The notes beneath the pieces are model-generated. The model had not been told where the DNA came from. It did no database searches and saw nothing but the letters and a program-made list of their open reading frames with translations. A program made the position numbers and the translations under genes. From Paenibacillus albus (lineage in GTDB: Bacteria; Bacillota; Bacilli; Paenibacillales; Paenibacillaceae), in the NCBI RefSeq assembly GCF_003952225.1, contig NZ_CP034437.1, forward strand, positions 4,354,501 through 4,418,500: a stretch of DNA of 64,000 bases. The letters are read 5' to 3'. Below are positions 36,372-44,769 of the stretch, piece after piece (the first letter of the stretch is position 1; each line of letters starts with the position of its first letter).

Positions 36372-37436
36372 GTGAAACGGACCGTTTGCTTGCTTATGAC
36401 GATATGCCTGTTCTTGACGGCTTGCGCGAAACAACAAATTCTGGACAGAATCAACCTGTTCATTGTCGCCTCATTCGATGAAGTATCGAAAGAACAGCTC
36501 GAAGTCACATTAGCGGTTCCCCAGTTTCAAGCGGGAAAGCCCGAAGTCGTGACAGATGAACTGTACTCCAAAATAGGTCACACAAGCACTGGAATTCGCG
36601 AATCCATCGGCACGCAAATGGACAAACCTTTGCAGCCCGGAAAGCTCTCCGTTGCCTTATTCGGCAGCGCAAAAGCATCTAGCGGAATAGAAAAAGAGCT
36701 TGATGTTCTGCTGCGTAACGCTTATTTCTCGCGCAGAATGTTCTTGGCCGTGGTGGACGGTAAAGCCAAAGACCTGCTGAGAGAAGACTTTAATAAAAAA
36801 GATGAAAAAGGCATGTATCTTTACCATCTTCTTGACGCAAATACAAGGAAAGGCACACTCCCTGGTCAAAATTTACATGAATTCGAGTACGCGCTTGTAG
36901 GCCAGGGGCTGGACCCATTCTTGCCCATTATTCAATTTCATAAGGACCGTATCGTCGTTTCCGGCACAGCATTATTCAAAGAGGACAAATATGTCACAGC
37001 CATAGACGCCAATCAGTCAAGACTTATGAAGCTGTTACTGGAAGACATGAATCAAGGCATCTACGAAGTAAAGCTTGATAACGGAACTTTTCTGGCTATT
37101 GAGAATGTGGGTTCCACAGTGAAGTATCTGATGAAGAATGCAGCGATCACGATAAGACTGACCATGAACTGCAAAATTAGAGAAGCAGAGGGATATTCTA
37201 CTTCCGATGAGCATCTCCGATACATAAGCAAACGATTCAAGCAGCAGCTTCTTCAATCCGAGACGGAGCTTATTAAGCTATTTCAAAAAAATGCGGTCGA
37301 TCCTCTAGGCTTAGGCGACTTCGCAAGAAGCCGAAATCGACATTGGACGGAAGAAGGCTGGATGCGCCAATATCCGGTGATGAACGTGAATGTAGCTCTT
37401 AAAGTCAATATGATGGAAAGCGGAATCAGACAATAA
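36372..37436 (+). CDS. spore germination lipoprotein C subunit (GerC family)
   Basis: 354 residues. Lipoprotein signal MKRTVCLLMTICLFLTAC with lipobox LTAC (Cys18), then the three-domain Ger(x)C fold; the C-terminal part has VALKVNMMES. It attaches to the outer face of the inner spore membrane and completes the receptor. Starts at GTG 36372, where the product begins directly with the signal peptide; an ATG at 36300 would add 24 unlikely residues. Last gene of the operon. Confidence 0.9.
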   Translation: MKRTVCLLMTICLFLTACAKQQILDRINLFIVASFDEVSKEQLEVTLAVPQFQAGKPEVVTDELYSKIGHTSTGIRESIGTQMDKPLQPGKLSVALFGSAKASSGIEKELDVLLRNAYFSRRMFLAVVDGKAKDLLREDFNKKDEKGMYLYHLLDANTRKGTLPGQNLHEFEYALVGQGLDPFLPIIQFHKDRIVVSGTALFKEDKYVTAIDANQSRLMKLLLEDMNQGIYEVKLDNGTFLAIENVGSTVKYLMKNAAITIRLTMNCKIREAEGYSTSDEHLRYISKRFKQQLLQSETELIKLFQKNAVDPLGLGDFARSRNRHWTEEGWMRQYPVMNVNVALKVNMMESGIRQ

Positions 37437-37466
37437 AAAAAAGGAGCTGCATGAAGCAGCCCCTGT
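37434..37466 (-). terminator. terminator after MFS gene
   Basis: GGGGCTGC-TTCAT-GCAGCTCC (one G-T pair) followed by TTTTTTTT on the minus strand, between the convergent gerC and MFS genes. Confidence 0.85.
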
Positions 37467-37477
37467 GGAGTAGAAGG

Positions 37478-38659
37478 TTAAGAGGCAAGTTTCTTTTTCA
37501 ATTCCGATTGATTCGTCAAAATGCCGCTTGTCACAAAGTAGAAGATGGCAACCACGAAGCAAAGGGCTGCGAATATGGCGACGGCTACAAAACCGTTAAA
37601 TGTGGCATAGATCAAGCCTGCAATCCATGAACCGATCGTTGTCGCGGCGTACATGATTGAATTGCCCAAGCTTGAGATCGTGCCGCGGATGGTCGGATTT
37701 AACGAAGTCAGCTGCCCCATGATTAACGGAAATGCGATCCCCATGTTCAAGAATATGAAGAAGTATACTCCGTCGAAAGCGGCAACTGAGGGCAAGAAAG
37801 GCACGGCGATAAAACATGCGGTTGCGAGTAAAAAACCTCCAACCAGCGTATTGAAGCGATTGAACCTTTGAACCAGATAGGGACCGCCAAAGCTCCCCAC
37901 CAGATTTCCGATACCGAGGAAGAACATGACGTAACCTACCTGTTCAACCGAGAGATCGAAGCGATCCGTCATCCATTTGCCAATGAACGAGAAGGCAGCC
38001 ATGAATCCGCAGTTGAACATGAAATGTCCGAGGAATGCTCTTCTCGCGATTCGGCTGGTCAATAAAGGAATGTAGCGCTTAAGAATCGGCAGTCTGGTTC
38101 TCTGTTCTTGGCTTGGCTTCATCGCGGGCATTGCGATATAGATGAATATGGACACGACCAAGGAGCAAGCGCCGATGACATAGAACGGATATGACCAATG
38201 CGTGGAGGCGAGCAGGCCTCCGATTGGTATGCCGAACGCTTGGGCTGCAGCCAAGCCCGCCATGACGATTCCGAATACCTTAGCGTTCTTGGATGCGGGG
38301 AACAGGACCGGAATGGATGCCCATATTTGAGGCGACGTGAATGCTGCGCTGATTCCAGCCAAGAGACGAAATAAGAACATCGACCAGAAGCCAGTGGCAA
38401 AGCCGCATAGAATGGTGGAGATCGAGAAAGCGATCATGCCGTAAAACATCACTTTTTTGCGATCCCAGCCATCGGATAGCGGTCCGGCAATCAATGCAAA
38501 TATAGCATAGCCTAAAGCATAAGCCCCCACCATCCAGCCTGAATATTGGGTCGGGATATCGAACAATTGCTGAAGTGTTGGGATTAACGGCGAGATCAAA
38601 AATGTATCGGTACCGATAAAAAACATGATGCTGAATAATAAAGTCGTTAGCTTCCCCAT
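37478..38659 (-). CDS. MFS transporter, DHA1/arabinose-efflux type
   Basis: 393 residues, 12 hydrophobic segments. Motif A copy LIAGPLSDGWDRKKVM after helix 2, and motif C-like MAGLAAAQAFGIPIGG in helix 5 (the antiporter motif GxxxGPxxGG region), pointing to drug/proton antiport. ATG at 38659 has AAAGGGTGAG just upstream; a GTG at 38677 is less well placed. A 22-bp palindrome 27 bases upstream is nearly identical to one before azoR, so both are likely induced together through the ArsR-type regulator. Confidence 0.85.
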   Translation of the reverse strand: MGKLTTLLFSIMFFIGTDTFLISPLIPTLQQLFDIPTQYSGWMVGAYALGYAIFALIAGPLSDGWDRKKVMFYGMIAFSISTILCGFATGFWSMFLFRLLAGISAAFTSPQIWASIPVLFPASKNAKVFGIVMAGLAAAQAFGIPIGGLLASTHWSYPFYVIGACSLVVSIFIYIAMPAMKPSQEQRTRLPILKRYIPLLTSRIARRAFLGHFMFNCGFMAAFSFIGKWMTDRFDLSVEQVGYVMFFLGIGNLVGSFGGPYLVQRFNRFNTLVGGFLLATACFIAVPFLPSVAAFDGVYFFIFLNMGIAFPLIMGQLTSLNPTIRGTISSLGNSIMYAATTIGSWIAGLIYATFNGFVAVAIFAALCFVVAIFYFVTSGILTNQSELKKKLAS

Positions 38660-38685
38660 TCTGCTCACCCTTTGCACTCGTTTTG

Positions 38686-38707
38686 TAGTTCAAAAGTTAT
38701 TGAACTA
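38686..38707. promoter_or_regulatory. 22-bp operator palindrome before MFS gene
   Basis: TAGTTCAAAA-GT-TATTGAACTA: arms complementary at 9 of 10 positions, and the arms differ at one base from the azoR operator. Sits 27 bases before the MFS start. Confidence 0.7.
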
Positions 38708-38711
38708 ATGC

Positions 38712-39344
38712 TTAAAAAAAAGAGCTTGCGGCTTCCTCCACCTGGCGATATGCCTGCTGCATAATATCGTCAGGATTCAATCTCGCTGTCCCCTGTACTC
38801 TTACGATTTGATAGTCCTTCACGCCAAGGAAGTCGAACATGGCTTTCAAATATTGATGGGAGAATTCCACCTCTGTGTACCAGTCGTTGCTTGTATAGAT
38901 CGCTCCGCTCCCTTGTATAACGAGAAGGCTTCGCCCGTCATTTAACAAACCGATAGGGCCATTCTCCGCATACTTGTAAGTTTCTCGAGGAACCACGACA
39001 TGGTCCATATAGTCCTTTAGCTTAGACGGTATATTGAAGTTGTGTAACGGCATAACGATCACGTACTTTTTGGCTGCTCTGAATTGTTTAAGTATCTCAT
39101 GGGTGCGATCCATCATCCTTTGTTCCGAATCCATGAGAGGTATTCCTTTCTCCATCTTTTCCCTCGCCAGAAAGGCGCTTCGATCAAGCTGAGGAATGTA
39201 ATCAGCATAGAGATTAACCAGTTCGATCGTATCTGTTTGGTTCTGTTTCTTGTATTCATTCAAAAAGTGGTTGAACACTTTTAAACTGAAGGATTCCTCT
39301 GCATCCACTTTAGGATGCGCATTAATGATTAGCATATCGGCCAT
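38712..39344 (-). CDS. azoR: FMN-dependent NADH azoreductase
   Basis: 210-residue flavodoxin-like quinone/azo reductase. FMN-contact segments MPLHNFNIPSKLKDYMDHV (about 98-116) and the IQGSGAIY loop (about 143-150) match AzoR enzymes, which detoxify quinones and azo compounds by two-electron reduction using NADH. AGGAG lies about 9 bases before the ATG. It is preceded by a perfect operator palindrome and flanked by an ArsR regulator upstream and an MFS exporter downstream: a sensing-reduction-export cassette. Confidence 0.92.
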   Translation of the reverse strand: MADMLIINAHPKVDAEESFSLKVFNHFLNEYKKQNQTDTIELVNLYADYIPQLDRSAFLAREKMEKGIPLMDSEQRMMDRTHEILKQFRAAKKYVIVMPLHNFNIPSKLKDYMDHVVVPRETYKYAENGPIGLLNDGRSLLVIQGSGAIYTSNDWYTEVEFSHQYLKAMFDFLGVKDYQIVRVQGTARLNPDDIMQQAYRQVEEAASSFF

Positions 39345-39375
39345 GTCTCTTCACTCCTAATTCCGTTTAGTTTAG

Positions 39376-39397
39376 TAGTTCAATAAATATTGAACTA
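39376..39397. promoter_or_regulatory. 22-bp operator palindrome before azoR
   Basis: TAGTTCAATA-AA-TATTGAACTA, perfect 10-bp arms, 32 bases before the azoR start and 25 bases after the arsR-type stop. Same site as at 38686-38707. Confidence 0.75.
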
Positions 39398-39421
39398 TGA
39401 AGTAAAAAAATGAATTTCCTT

Positions 39422-39712
39422 CTACAACGTATCCAGAAATCCAGGTAAGTAACTTTGAAAGGTATCCATATCAATGGTCATATACCTCGTTTGAGCTTCT
39501 TTTCGTACCTTGATCAATTTCGCCTCCCTTAAAGTACGTAAATGGTACGAAGTATTCGACTTGGAAGTCCCTTGAATGTCCCCCACTTCTCCGCAATTCA
39601 TCTCTTTCTTAGTGGCGTATAGATGCCTAATAATTTCCAATCTTGTCTCATCAGCCAACGCCTTAAAAATTCTAGCCCTGTTCTCATCATTCAACAATTT
39701 ATCGGTAGTCAT
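39422..39712 (-). CDS. ArsR-family transcriptional regulator
   Basis: 96-residue winged helix: ALADETRLEIIRHLYA (about 18-33), then recognition helix region KSNTSYHLRTLREAKLIKVRKEAQTRYMTID (about 51-81), the classic ArsR/SmtB pattern. The metal-site ELCVCDL is replaced by KEMNCGEVGDI, with a single Cys (Cys40), so it may sense oxidants or electrophiles rather than metals. The start lacks a clear ribosome site. It is the best candidate to bind the two 22-bp palindromes, and itself lies below a LysR-type box. Confidence 0.88.
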   Translation of the reverse strand: MTTDKLLNDENRARIFKALADETRLEIIRHLYATKKEMNCGEVGDIQGTSKSNTSYHLRTLREAKLIKVRKEAQTRYMTIDMDTFQSYLPGFLDTL

Positions 39713-39778
39713 GAAATCATTGTACTAAGAAAAAGGATGAAAGCAAACTCCGCAACTTCATTCTAGAAAAATCAGCAT

Positions 39779-39823
39779 GACTGATCAATAACAACATTTC
39801 AATAGAAACGATAGATCAGATTA
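39779..39823. promoter_or_regulatory. LysR-type bipartite box, copy 2
   Basis: CTGATCAAT (39781-39789), then TTTCAATAGAAACGATAGA, then CAGATTAA. Lies immediately past the lysR stop and about 67 bases upstream of the leftward arsR-type gene. Confidence 0.55.
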
Positions 39824-39824
39824 A

Positions 39825-40745
39825 TTAAGCTCGGGCCTCGCTTGGTAAGTCATTTACTAATTGCAGCGAAATCGCACTTTGTTTAATGAGGTTAATTAAC
39901 TCTTTGACCGCTGTCTCTAAATACTTCTCCTTCAAATAGACGATGCCAATTTCTCTCGTTAACGAAGGATTCACAACGGGAATCGCTACAAGTCCTTGGC
40001 GTTCGTACAAATGCAGTAGTGTTCGCGATAATATCGTTACTCCGGCTCCGGTCTGGATGAGCTTCAACAACGAATTGATGGTCGTTGTCTCGATCTTTGG
40101 CTGCAGCTTAAAGCCTAACCCCGAGCTAACGGCATCAAGCATCTGCCGACAACGATAAGTCATCGGAAACATAATCAAGTCCTCATTGCGAATTTGATCA
40201 AATTCAATCTGGGCATGCTTAGACATGGGATGGTCATCTCTCATAACGAAATAGAAATCCTCTTCGTAGATGGGGATTTTTGCGAATCGGTCATCATAAT
40301 CCTTCAATAAAATGGTGACGCCAATATCTGCATCCTCGTTTACGATCGGTTCCACGACGTCTTCTGTCCCAAGAAGTCTGATTTTCATATTCGGATGGTT
40401 GCGGGAGAAATCTCCTATCAAGCCTGAAACGAACTCATTAATTTCACCTATGAGTACCGCAATGGACAGCTCGCCGCGTTCCATCTGACGTAATTCGTTC
40501 ATTTCATTGCGAAAGCCGGATAGTGCTCCGAAAATTTGCAAGCAGTATTTGGATAAAATATCTCCGCTCGCTGTCATGGTGATCTTTTTGCCAATTCGAT
40601 TAAACAAAGGGACTCCGATCTCATCTTCCAGCAGCTTAATCTGGTAACTGAGCGTCGGTTGAGAAATACCTAACTGCTCCGCAGCGCGAGTGAAGTGCAT
40701 ATGTTCGCATACAGCCTTGAAACATTCCAATTGTCTAAATTCCAT
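39825..40745 (-). CDS. LysR-family transcriptional regulator
   Basis: 306 residues: N-terminal winged helix (MEFRQLECFKAV, then FTRAAEQLGISQPTLSYQIKLLEDEIG, residues about 18-45) and a periplasmic-binding-like effector domain (about 90-290). The ATG at 40745 has GGGGGCG 8 bases upstream; longer frames are not family-like. Co-directional with the membrane-protein gene upstream (36 bases). It probably controls that gene and others carrying the repeated bipartite box; the effector is unknown. Confidence 0.92.
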   Translation of the reverse strand: MEFRQLECFKAVCEHMHFTRAAEQLGISQPTLSYQIKLLEDEIGVPLFNRIGKKITMTASGDILSKYCLQIFGALSGFRNEMNELRQMERGELSIAVLIGEINEFVSGLIGDFSRNHPNMKIRLLGTEDVVEPIVNEDADIGVTILLKDYDDRFAKIPIYEEDFYFVMRDDHPMSKHAQIEFDQIRNEDLIMFPMTYRCRQMLDAVSSGLGFKLQPKIETTTINSLLKLIQTGAGVTILSRTLLHLYERQGLVAIPVVNPSLTREIGIVYLKEKYLETAVKELINLIKQSAISLQLVNDLPSEARA

Positions 40746-40781
40746 CTTTGTTCGCCCCCACACCTCGTTGCACATGTATCT

Positions 40782-41699
40782 TTATGATACATCAAATGCT
40801 TGTTTTTGTTTCATTCGGAGCTGTCGATAGGCTGCAGATAAACACATTAACACGCCTGTAGTAGCAAAGACGCCAATCGGGAACCACCAAGTTCCCCAAG
40901 CCGGGAATATTAATGGCATTAATGAAACGCCAAACGCAACGGGCAAAGGAGCCTTAAACAGCTTGCAAAGAAGGAAAGTAAGCAGCACGTTTACGATACC
41001 GACCAACAGGATAGAGCCTGCGAGCAGGTGAAAAACGCCAACCGAGAGAATCGCCGTTAATGTTACTACCGCTAAAGGTGTCGGAATCTTGCGCCAAGCG
41101 AATTTCTGTGCGTGAAAAACTTCAAAGATGAGTGCAAATACAGGCGGAACCAGGATGACCTGAATTTTGGTAGAGAAAGCCAGCCCAACCCAAAGACATA
41201 AAATCACGCTTATGATGAGTGTATCTGTCTTATTCCGGAATGTTTGAGGAGCATGAGGTGCTTTTTCTTGTTTTTTCATCTTCATTGCACCCAACATGAT
41301 CATGAACGTAAAGATTGCCGTTGTCATTGCAAACACATAATCATGTATCCCTAGGAAGAATGGCAGCAAGCCTGCTGGAATGGTCGGCCCAAAATGAACC
41401 TTAAATACATGCATGAGAACAACGATTATGGTGAAGCACAGCCATAGCTTCAACAGCGGCGAAACGCTCAATTCGTTCAATGCTGTTCCTAGGAATGCAG
41501 CCAAGCTCGGCGATAGCCACAAGTGAACCGGCCTCTTGATCCAATCTGCTACCGGGAATGCGATGACTCCCATTACCATTCCGGCGATCTCCGGAAACAG
41601 AATATCCTTTTGCTCCAGAACGATCGAGCTAACAAGCATCAGAATGATCAATAGAATCGCTGCAATCAGATTTTTGAACTTAAGTAGATTCCCCACCAT
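40782..41699 (-). CDS. polytopic membrane protein, unknown (weakly HPP-like)
   Basis: 305 residues, about nine or ten hydrophobic segments. The middle run VHFGPTIPAGLLPFFLG loosely recalls the Pro-rich turn of HPP-family proteins, but I do not claim membership. A charged loop (MKMKKQEKAPHAPQTFRNKTD, about 140-160) splits it into two halves, so possibly a transporter. ATG with GGGGG 9 bases upstream. First gene of a two-gene operon with the LysR regulator, and preceded by a LysR-type box (95-143 bases upstream). Confidence 0.7.
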   Translation of the reverse strand: MVGNLLKFKNLIAAILLIILMLVSSIVLEQKDILFPEIAGMVMGVIAFPVADWIKRPVHLWLSPSLAAFLGTALNELSVSPLLKLWLCFTIIVVLMHVFKVHFGPTIPAGLLPFFLGIHDYVFAMTTAIFTFMIMLGAMKMKKQEKAPHAPQTFRNKTDTLIISVILCLWVGLAFSTKIQVILVPPVFALIFEVFHAQKFAWRKIPTPLAVVTLTAILSVGVFHLLAGSILLVGIVNVLLTFLLCKLFKAPLPVAFGVSLMPLIFPAWGTWWFPIGVFATTGVLMCLSAAYRQLRMKQKQAFDVS

Positions 41700-41793
41700 C
41701 GCACAATTCCCCCTTCTTCATCTGTATGTTTAATTTATCTGGCCTCCATTTCGTTTGAAAATTAGCCGTTGCCTTATTCTATGAAATCCGCAA

Positions 41794-41842
41794 TCATTGA
41801 TCAATGCCAGTGTTTCAATGATATTGATAGAAAAAGTAAATC
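41794..41842. promoter_or_regulatory. LysR-type bipartite box, copy 3
   Basis: ATTGATCAAT (41796-41805), then TTTCAATGATATTGATAGA, then AAAGTAAATC. The clearest copy: both halves are dyads. Confidence 0.6.
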
Positions 41843-41883
41843 ATTATTACGACATAAATGATGGACACAAAAAAAATGACATA

Positions 41884-41908
41884 AAAAAAGCCGCGTATTC
41901 GCGGCTTT
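41884..41908 (-). terminator. terminator after FMN reductase gene
   Basis: AAAGCCGCG-AATA-CGCGGCTTT then TTTT on the minus strand, directly after the stop at 41912. Confidence 0.9.
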
Positions 41909-41911
41909 CAC

Positions 41912-42472
41912 TTATTTTCTTAGTGATTGCAAGGCTCCGGACCAAGCGACCACCTGATCCAACATCGTACCCACAGTCGCTTCTTGATGCGGCTGCGGTT
42001 TGAACACGCTGTAATTCTCGAAGTCGTCGCGAAGCGAAAGAGCAACCTGCGCACGAACGTCTGCGATCATCAGCTCTCCCAGAATAAGCCGTAAATTTTC
42101 TACTGCCCGCGATCCCCCAAGACTGCCGTATCCGACGAAGCCAGCAGCTTTATTGTTCCATTCTTGAAATAAGAAATCGAGTGCATTTTTAAGAGCTCCC
42201 GATGTCGCATGGTTGTATTCAGGAGTTACGAATACGTAGCCGTCAAAGGAGGCTATCTTTTCCGACCAAGCTTTTGTATGCGGTTTGGAATAAGGCTGCC
42301 CCATCGCCGGCGGAATCGGTTCATCATAGATAGGCAGGTTGAAATCGGCGAGATCCACCAGTTCATACTCGGCGTCGTTTCTTTTCTTAGCAATATCGTA
42401 AGTCCAGCGAGCTACCGCCTCTCCATTGCGTCCGGGACGCGTGCTTCCAATAATAATTCCGATTTTAGTCAT
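41912..42472 (-). CDS. NAD(P)H-dependent FMN reductase
   Basis: 186-residue flavodoxin-like reductase. Phosphate loop GSTRPGRNGEAVA (about 9-21) and the PEYNHATSGALKNALDFL helix (about 84-101) are the family hallmarks. It supplies reduced flavin or reduces quinones/nitro compounds. GGAGC 7 bases before the ATG. Single gene with terminator; it fits the redox theme of the neighbouring azoR/LysR genes, but shares no box with them that I can see. Confidence 0.9.
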   Translation of the reverse strand: MTKIGIIIGSTRPGRNGEAVARWTYDIAKKRNDAEYELVDLADFNLPIYDEPIPPAMGQPYSKPHTKAWSEKIASFDGYVFVTPEYNHATSGALKNALDFLFQEWNNKAAGFVGYGSLGGSRAVENLRLILGELMIADVRAQVALSLRDDFENYSVFKPQPHQEATVGTMLDQVVAWSGALQSLRK

Positions 42473-42551
42473 TACTAAAGCTCCTTCATTTTCTAGTCAA
42501 TACTAAAATAAGATGCGCGATATGTAATCCAATTATTCTCAGAAGCGCAGC

Positions 42552-43322
42552 TTAAAAATAATTGCACGTAATCCCGCCGTCAATATTCAGAATCGCGCCG
42601 TTCGTCCAATCGGATTCGTCCGATGCGAGATAGATCGCGCTGTTCACGATATCCTCCGGACGTCCGAACCGTCCGCTCGGCTGGCGGTTCAGGCGGAGCA
42701 GCTTCGCCTCCTCGTCCTTGAGCAGCCATTCCGTAAGCAGCGGCGTCTCGATCGGACCCGGACAAATGGCATTGCTGCGAACGCCGTATGGGCGGAATTG
42801 AATCGCGAGCGATCTCGTCAACGATACGATCGCACCTTTGGATGCGGTATAGGCATCCTGCGGCACCGAGCACCCCATGAACGCGACGAACGAAGCGATA
42901 TTGATGATCGAGCCGCTTCCCTGCTGCACCATGTGCGGGATGACGTGCTTGCACATGAGAAAAGTCCCTTTCACGTTCACATCCATCACCTGGTCCCATA
43001 CCTCGACAGTCGTATCGATGACGGAGCCGTCCGCCGCCGGCATGATGCCAGCATTGTTGTACAGAACGTCAACAGTACCGAAACGTTCTACTGCCATACC
43101 GACCGCCGTCTGCACACTTTGCTCATCAGCGACGTTGCACGGGAAGAACGCCGCTTCTCCGCCTAGCTCCACAATTTCGGCAGCAGCCGCCAGCCCCGAT
43201 TGCTCATTCACCTCGAACAAAGCGATCTTTGCGCCTTCCTGAGCAAACATACGCGCAGCCGTCAATCCCATGCCGCCCCCTGCGCCGGTTATCACACATA
43301 CTCGATCCTGCAAACGTCCCAT
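42552..43322 (-). CDS. short-chain dehydrogenase/reductase
   Basis: 256 residues: NAD(P) loop TGAGGGMG (about 11-18), NNAG (about 89-92), catalytic Ser in NIASFVAF and Y-x3-K in YTASKG, and the C-terminal DGGITCNYF. ATG at 43322 has GAGGAGG 8 bases upstream; a longer frame to 43394 overlaps the upstream gene and is not SDR-like. It lies 19 bases after the glutamine-synthetase-like gene, so it belongs to the gamma-glutamylation operon and may oxidise an alcohol group of the same substrate. Confidence 0.9.
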   Translation of the reverse strand: MGRLQDRVCVITGAGGGMGLTAARMFAQEGAKIALFEVNEQSGLAAAAEIVELGGEAAFFPCNVADEQSVQTAVGMAVERFGTVDVLYNNAGIMPAADGSVIDTTVEVWDQVMDVNVKGTFLMCKHVIPHMVQQGSGSIINIASFVAFMGCSVPQDAYTASKGAIVSLTRSLAIQFRPYGVRSNAICPGPIETPLLTEWLLKDEEAKLLRLNRQPSGRFGRPEDIVNSAIYLASDESDWTNGAILNIDGGITCNYF

Positions 43323-43341
43323 CACTGCAGCCTCCTCTCCA

Positions 43342-44769
43342 TTACCCTTGTTCAAAATACCGCACCCGTTCCCAGTCAGTGACGAATGCATCATATACTT
43401 GCTGCTCTACATGAGCCATATTGTAATAATGGTCTGTCACGGCATCGCCGAACGCCGATCGCACGAGCGGGCTAGCTTTCCATATCGCCATCGCTTCGTT
43501 AAGCGAAGCCGGAACTCGGGGAAGCCCTTCGGCCGCATAAGCGTTTCCTTTCCACTCCGGCGGCGGTTCGATCCGGTTCTCGATCCCATGCACACCCGCT
43601 GCGATCATCGCTGCATAAGCGAGATACGGATTCATATCCGCGCCGGGAATGCGGCTCTCGATCCGCAGACTTTGCCGGTCACCGACAATGCGCAATCCGC
43701 TTGTCCGGTTGTCCCTGCTCCAGACGATGCTCACCGGTGCCCAGCTCTCGGGCGCGAAGCGCTTATAGGAATTGATGTTCGGGGCGAAGAAAAGCGAGAA
43801 ATCGCGGGTACAGGCTAATATTCCACCTAGAAAAAAACGCATCTCCTCCGACATGCCATACGGCTGCTGGTCCGGGTCGTCGAACAGATTGCGCTCCCCT
43901 TTCTGATCCCAGACGCTAATATGAATATGTCCGCTCGATCCAGTCCAGCTATGATGAGGCTTTGCCATAAACGTGACGGAGCAGCCCTGCTGAATACATA
44001 TTTCCTTCATTCCATGCTTTAGGATGATGTGCCGATCAGCCGAAGTCAGCGCATCCGCAAAGCGCATATTAATCTCATGCTGTCCGATTGCAGCTTCGCC
44101 TTTGGTCGATTCAATAGGTATACCCGCCGCATTCATGCTATTGCGAAAGAGCCGATACAGCGGTTCGTTGCGGGTACTCTGCAGCAAATTGTAATCCTCG
44201 TTGTAATGCCCGGCGACGTTCATATGCATCGTACGATAGCCATCCGAATGGAGTTGTTCATACGTATCCCGGAACAGAAAAAATTCCAGCTCGCTCGCCG
44301 TCATGATGCGGAAAGAGAGCTTCTCCGCCCGCCTAAGCTGCTGCTGTAATATCTCCCGCGGAGAAACTTCGATCCGGCTGCCCGTATGCTCATCTTCTAC
44401 ATCGCAGAGAACAAGCGCAGTCCTCTCCTGCCAAGGAATGACGCGCAGCGTACTCCAATCCGGTTTCGCCAGATAGTCGCCGTAGCCGCTCTCCCAGTTC
44501 ATCAGCTCATACCCGCCTGGCGTATTCATCTCCATATCGGTGCCGAGCAAGTAGGTACAGAAGTGGGTTCCTTTCGTCAATCCGCTGTTTAAACAATAAT
44601 CACTGGTCAGCCGCTTCCCCATTAACCGGCCCTGCATATCGCAAAAGGCGAGGATCAACGTGTCGATCTCGCCCGTTTTCATCGCTCCTTCCAGCTCAGC
44701 AGTGGAGATAAGCCCGCCGGACCTGGAACCGGATGCCCCGGACTCGATTTTCTTCCGATTGTCACCCAT
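43342..44769 (-). CDS. glutamine synthetase-like gamma-glutamyl-amine ligase (PuuA/GlnA3 type)
   Basis: 475 residues. GS catalytic fold with the metal/Glu motifs ASELEFFLF (about 158-166), GEAAIGQHEIN (about 220-230), HHSWTGSSGHIHISVW (ATP/Mg loop, about 268-283) and RIESRIPGADMNPYLAYAAMIAAG. It lacks the adenylylation-loop features of true GS. PuuA-like ligases join glutamate to amines such as putrescine or ethanolamine. Start at ATG 44769 (GGGGG 7 bases upstream), which overlaps the aldehyde dehydrogenase by 91 bases. An alternative ATG at 44682 would give a simple ATGA overlap. Confidence 0.88.
   Translation of the reverse strand: MGDNRKKIESGASGSRSGGLISTAELEGAMKTGEIDTLILAFCDMQGRLMGKRLTSDYCLNSGLTKGTHFCTYLLGTDMEMNTPGGYELMNWESGYGDYLAKPDWSTLRVIPWQERTALVLCDVEDEHTGSRIEVSPREILQQQLRRAEKLSFRIMTASELEFFLFRDTYEQLHSDGYRTMHMNVAGHYNEDYNLLQSTRNEPLYRLFRNSMNAAGIPIESTKGEAAIGQHEINMRFADALTSADRHIILKHGMKEICIQQGCSVTFMAKPHHSWTGSSGHIHISVWDQKGERNLFDDPDQQPYGMSEEMRFFLGGILACTRDFSLFFAPNINSYKRFAPESWAPVSIVWSRDNRTSGLRIVGDRQSLRIESRIPGADMNPYLAYAAMIAAGVHGIENRIEPPPEWKGNAYAAEGLPRVPASLNEAMAIWKASPLVRSAFGDAVTDHYYNMAHVEQQVYDAFVTDWERVRYFEQG

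Noticed and set aside
43342-43382. Possible longer start of the SDR at 43394
   Set aside because: Would overlap the ligase gene by 53 bases and add 24 residues not found in SDRs; the ATG at 43322 has a strong ribosome site.
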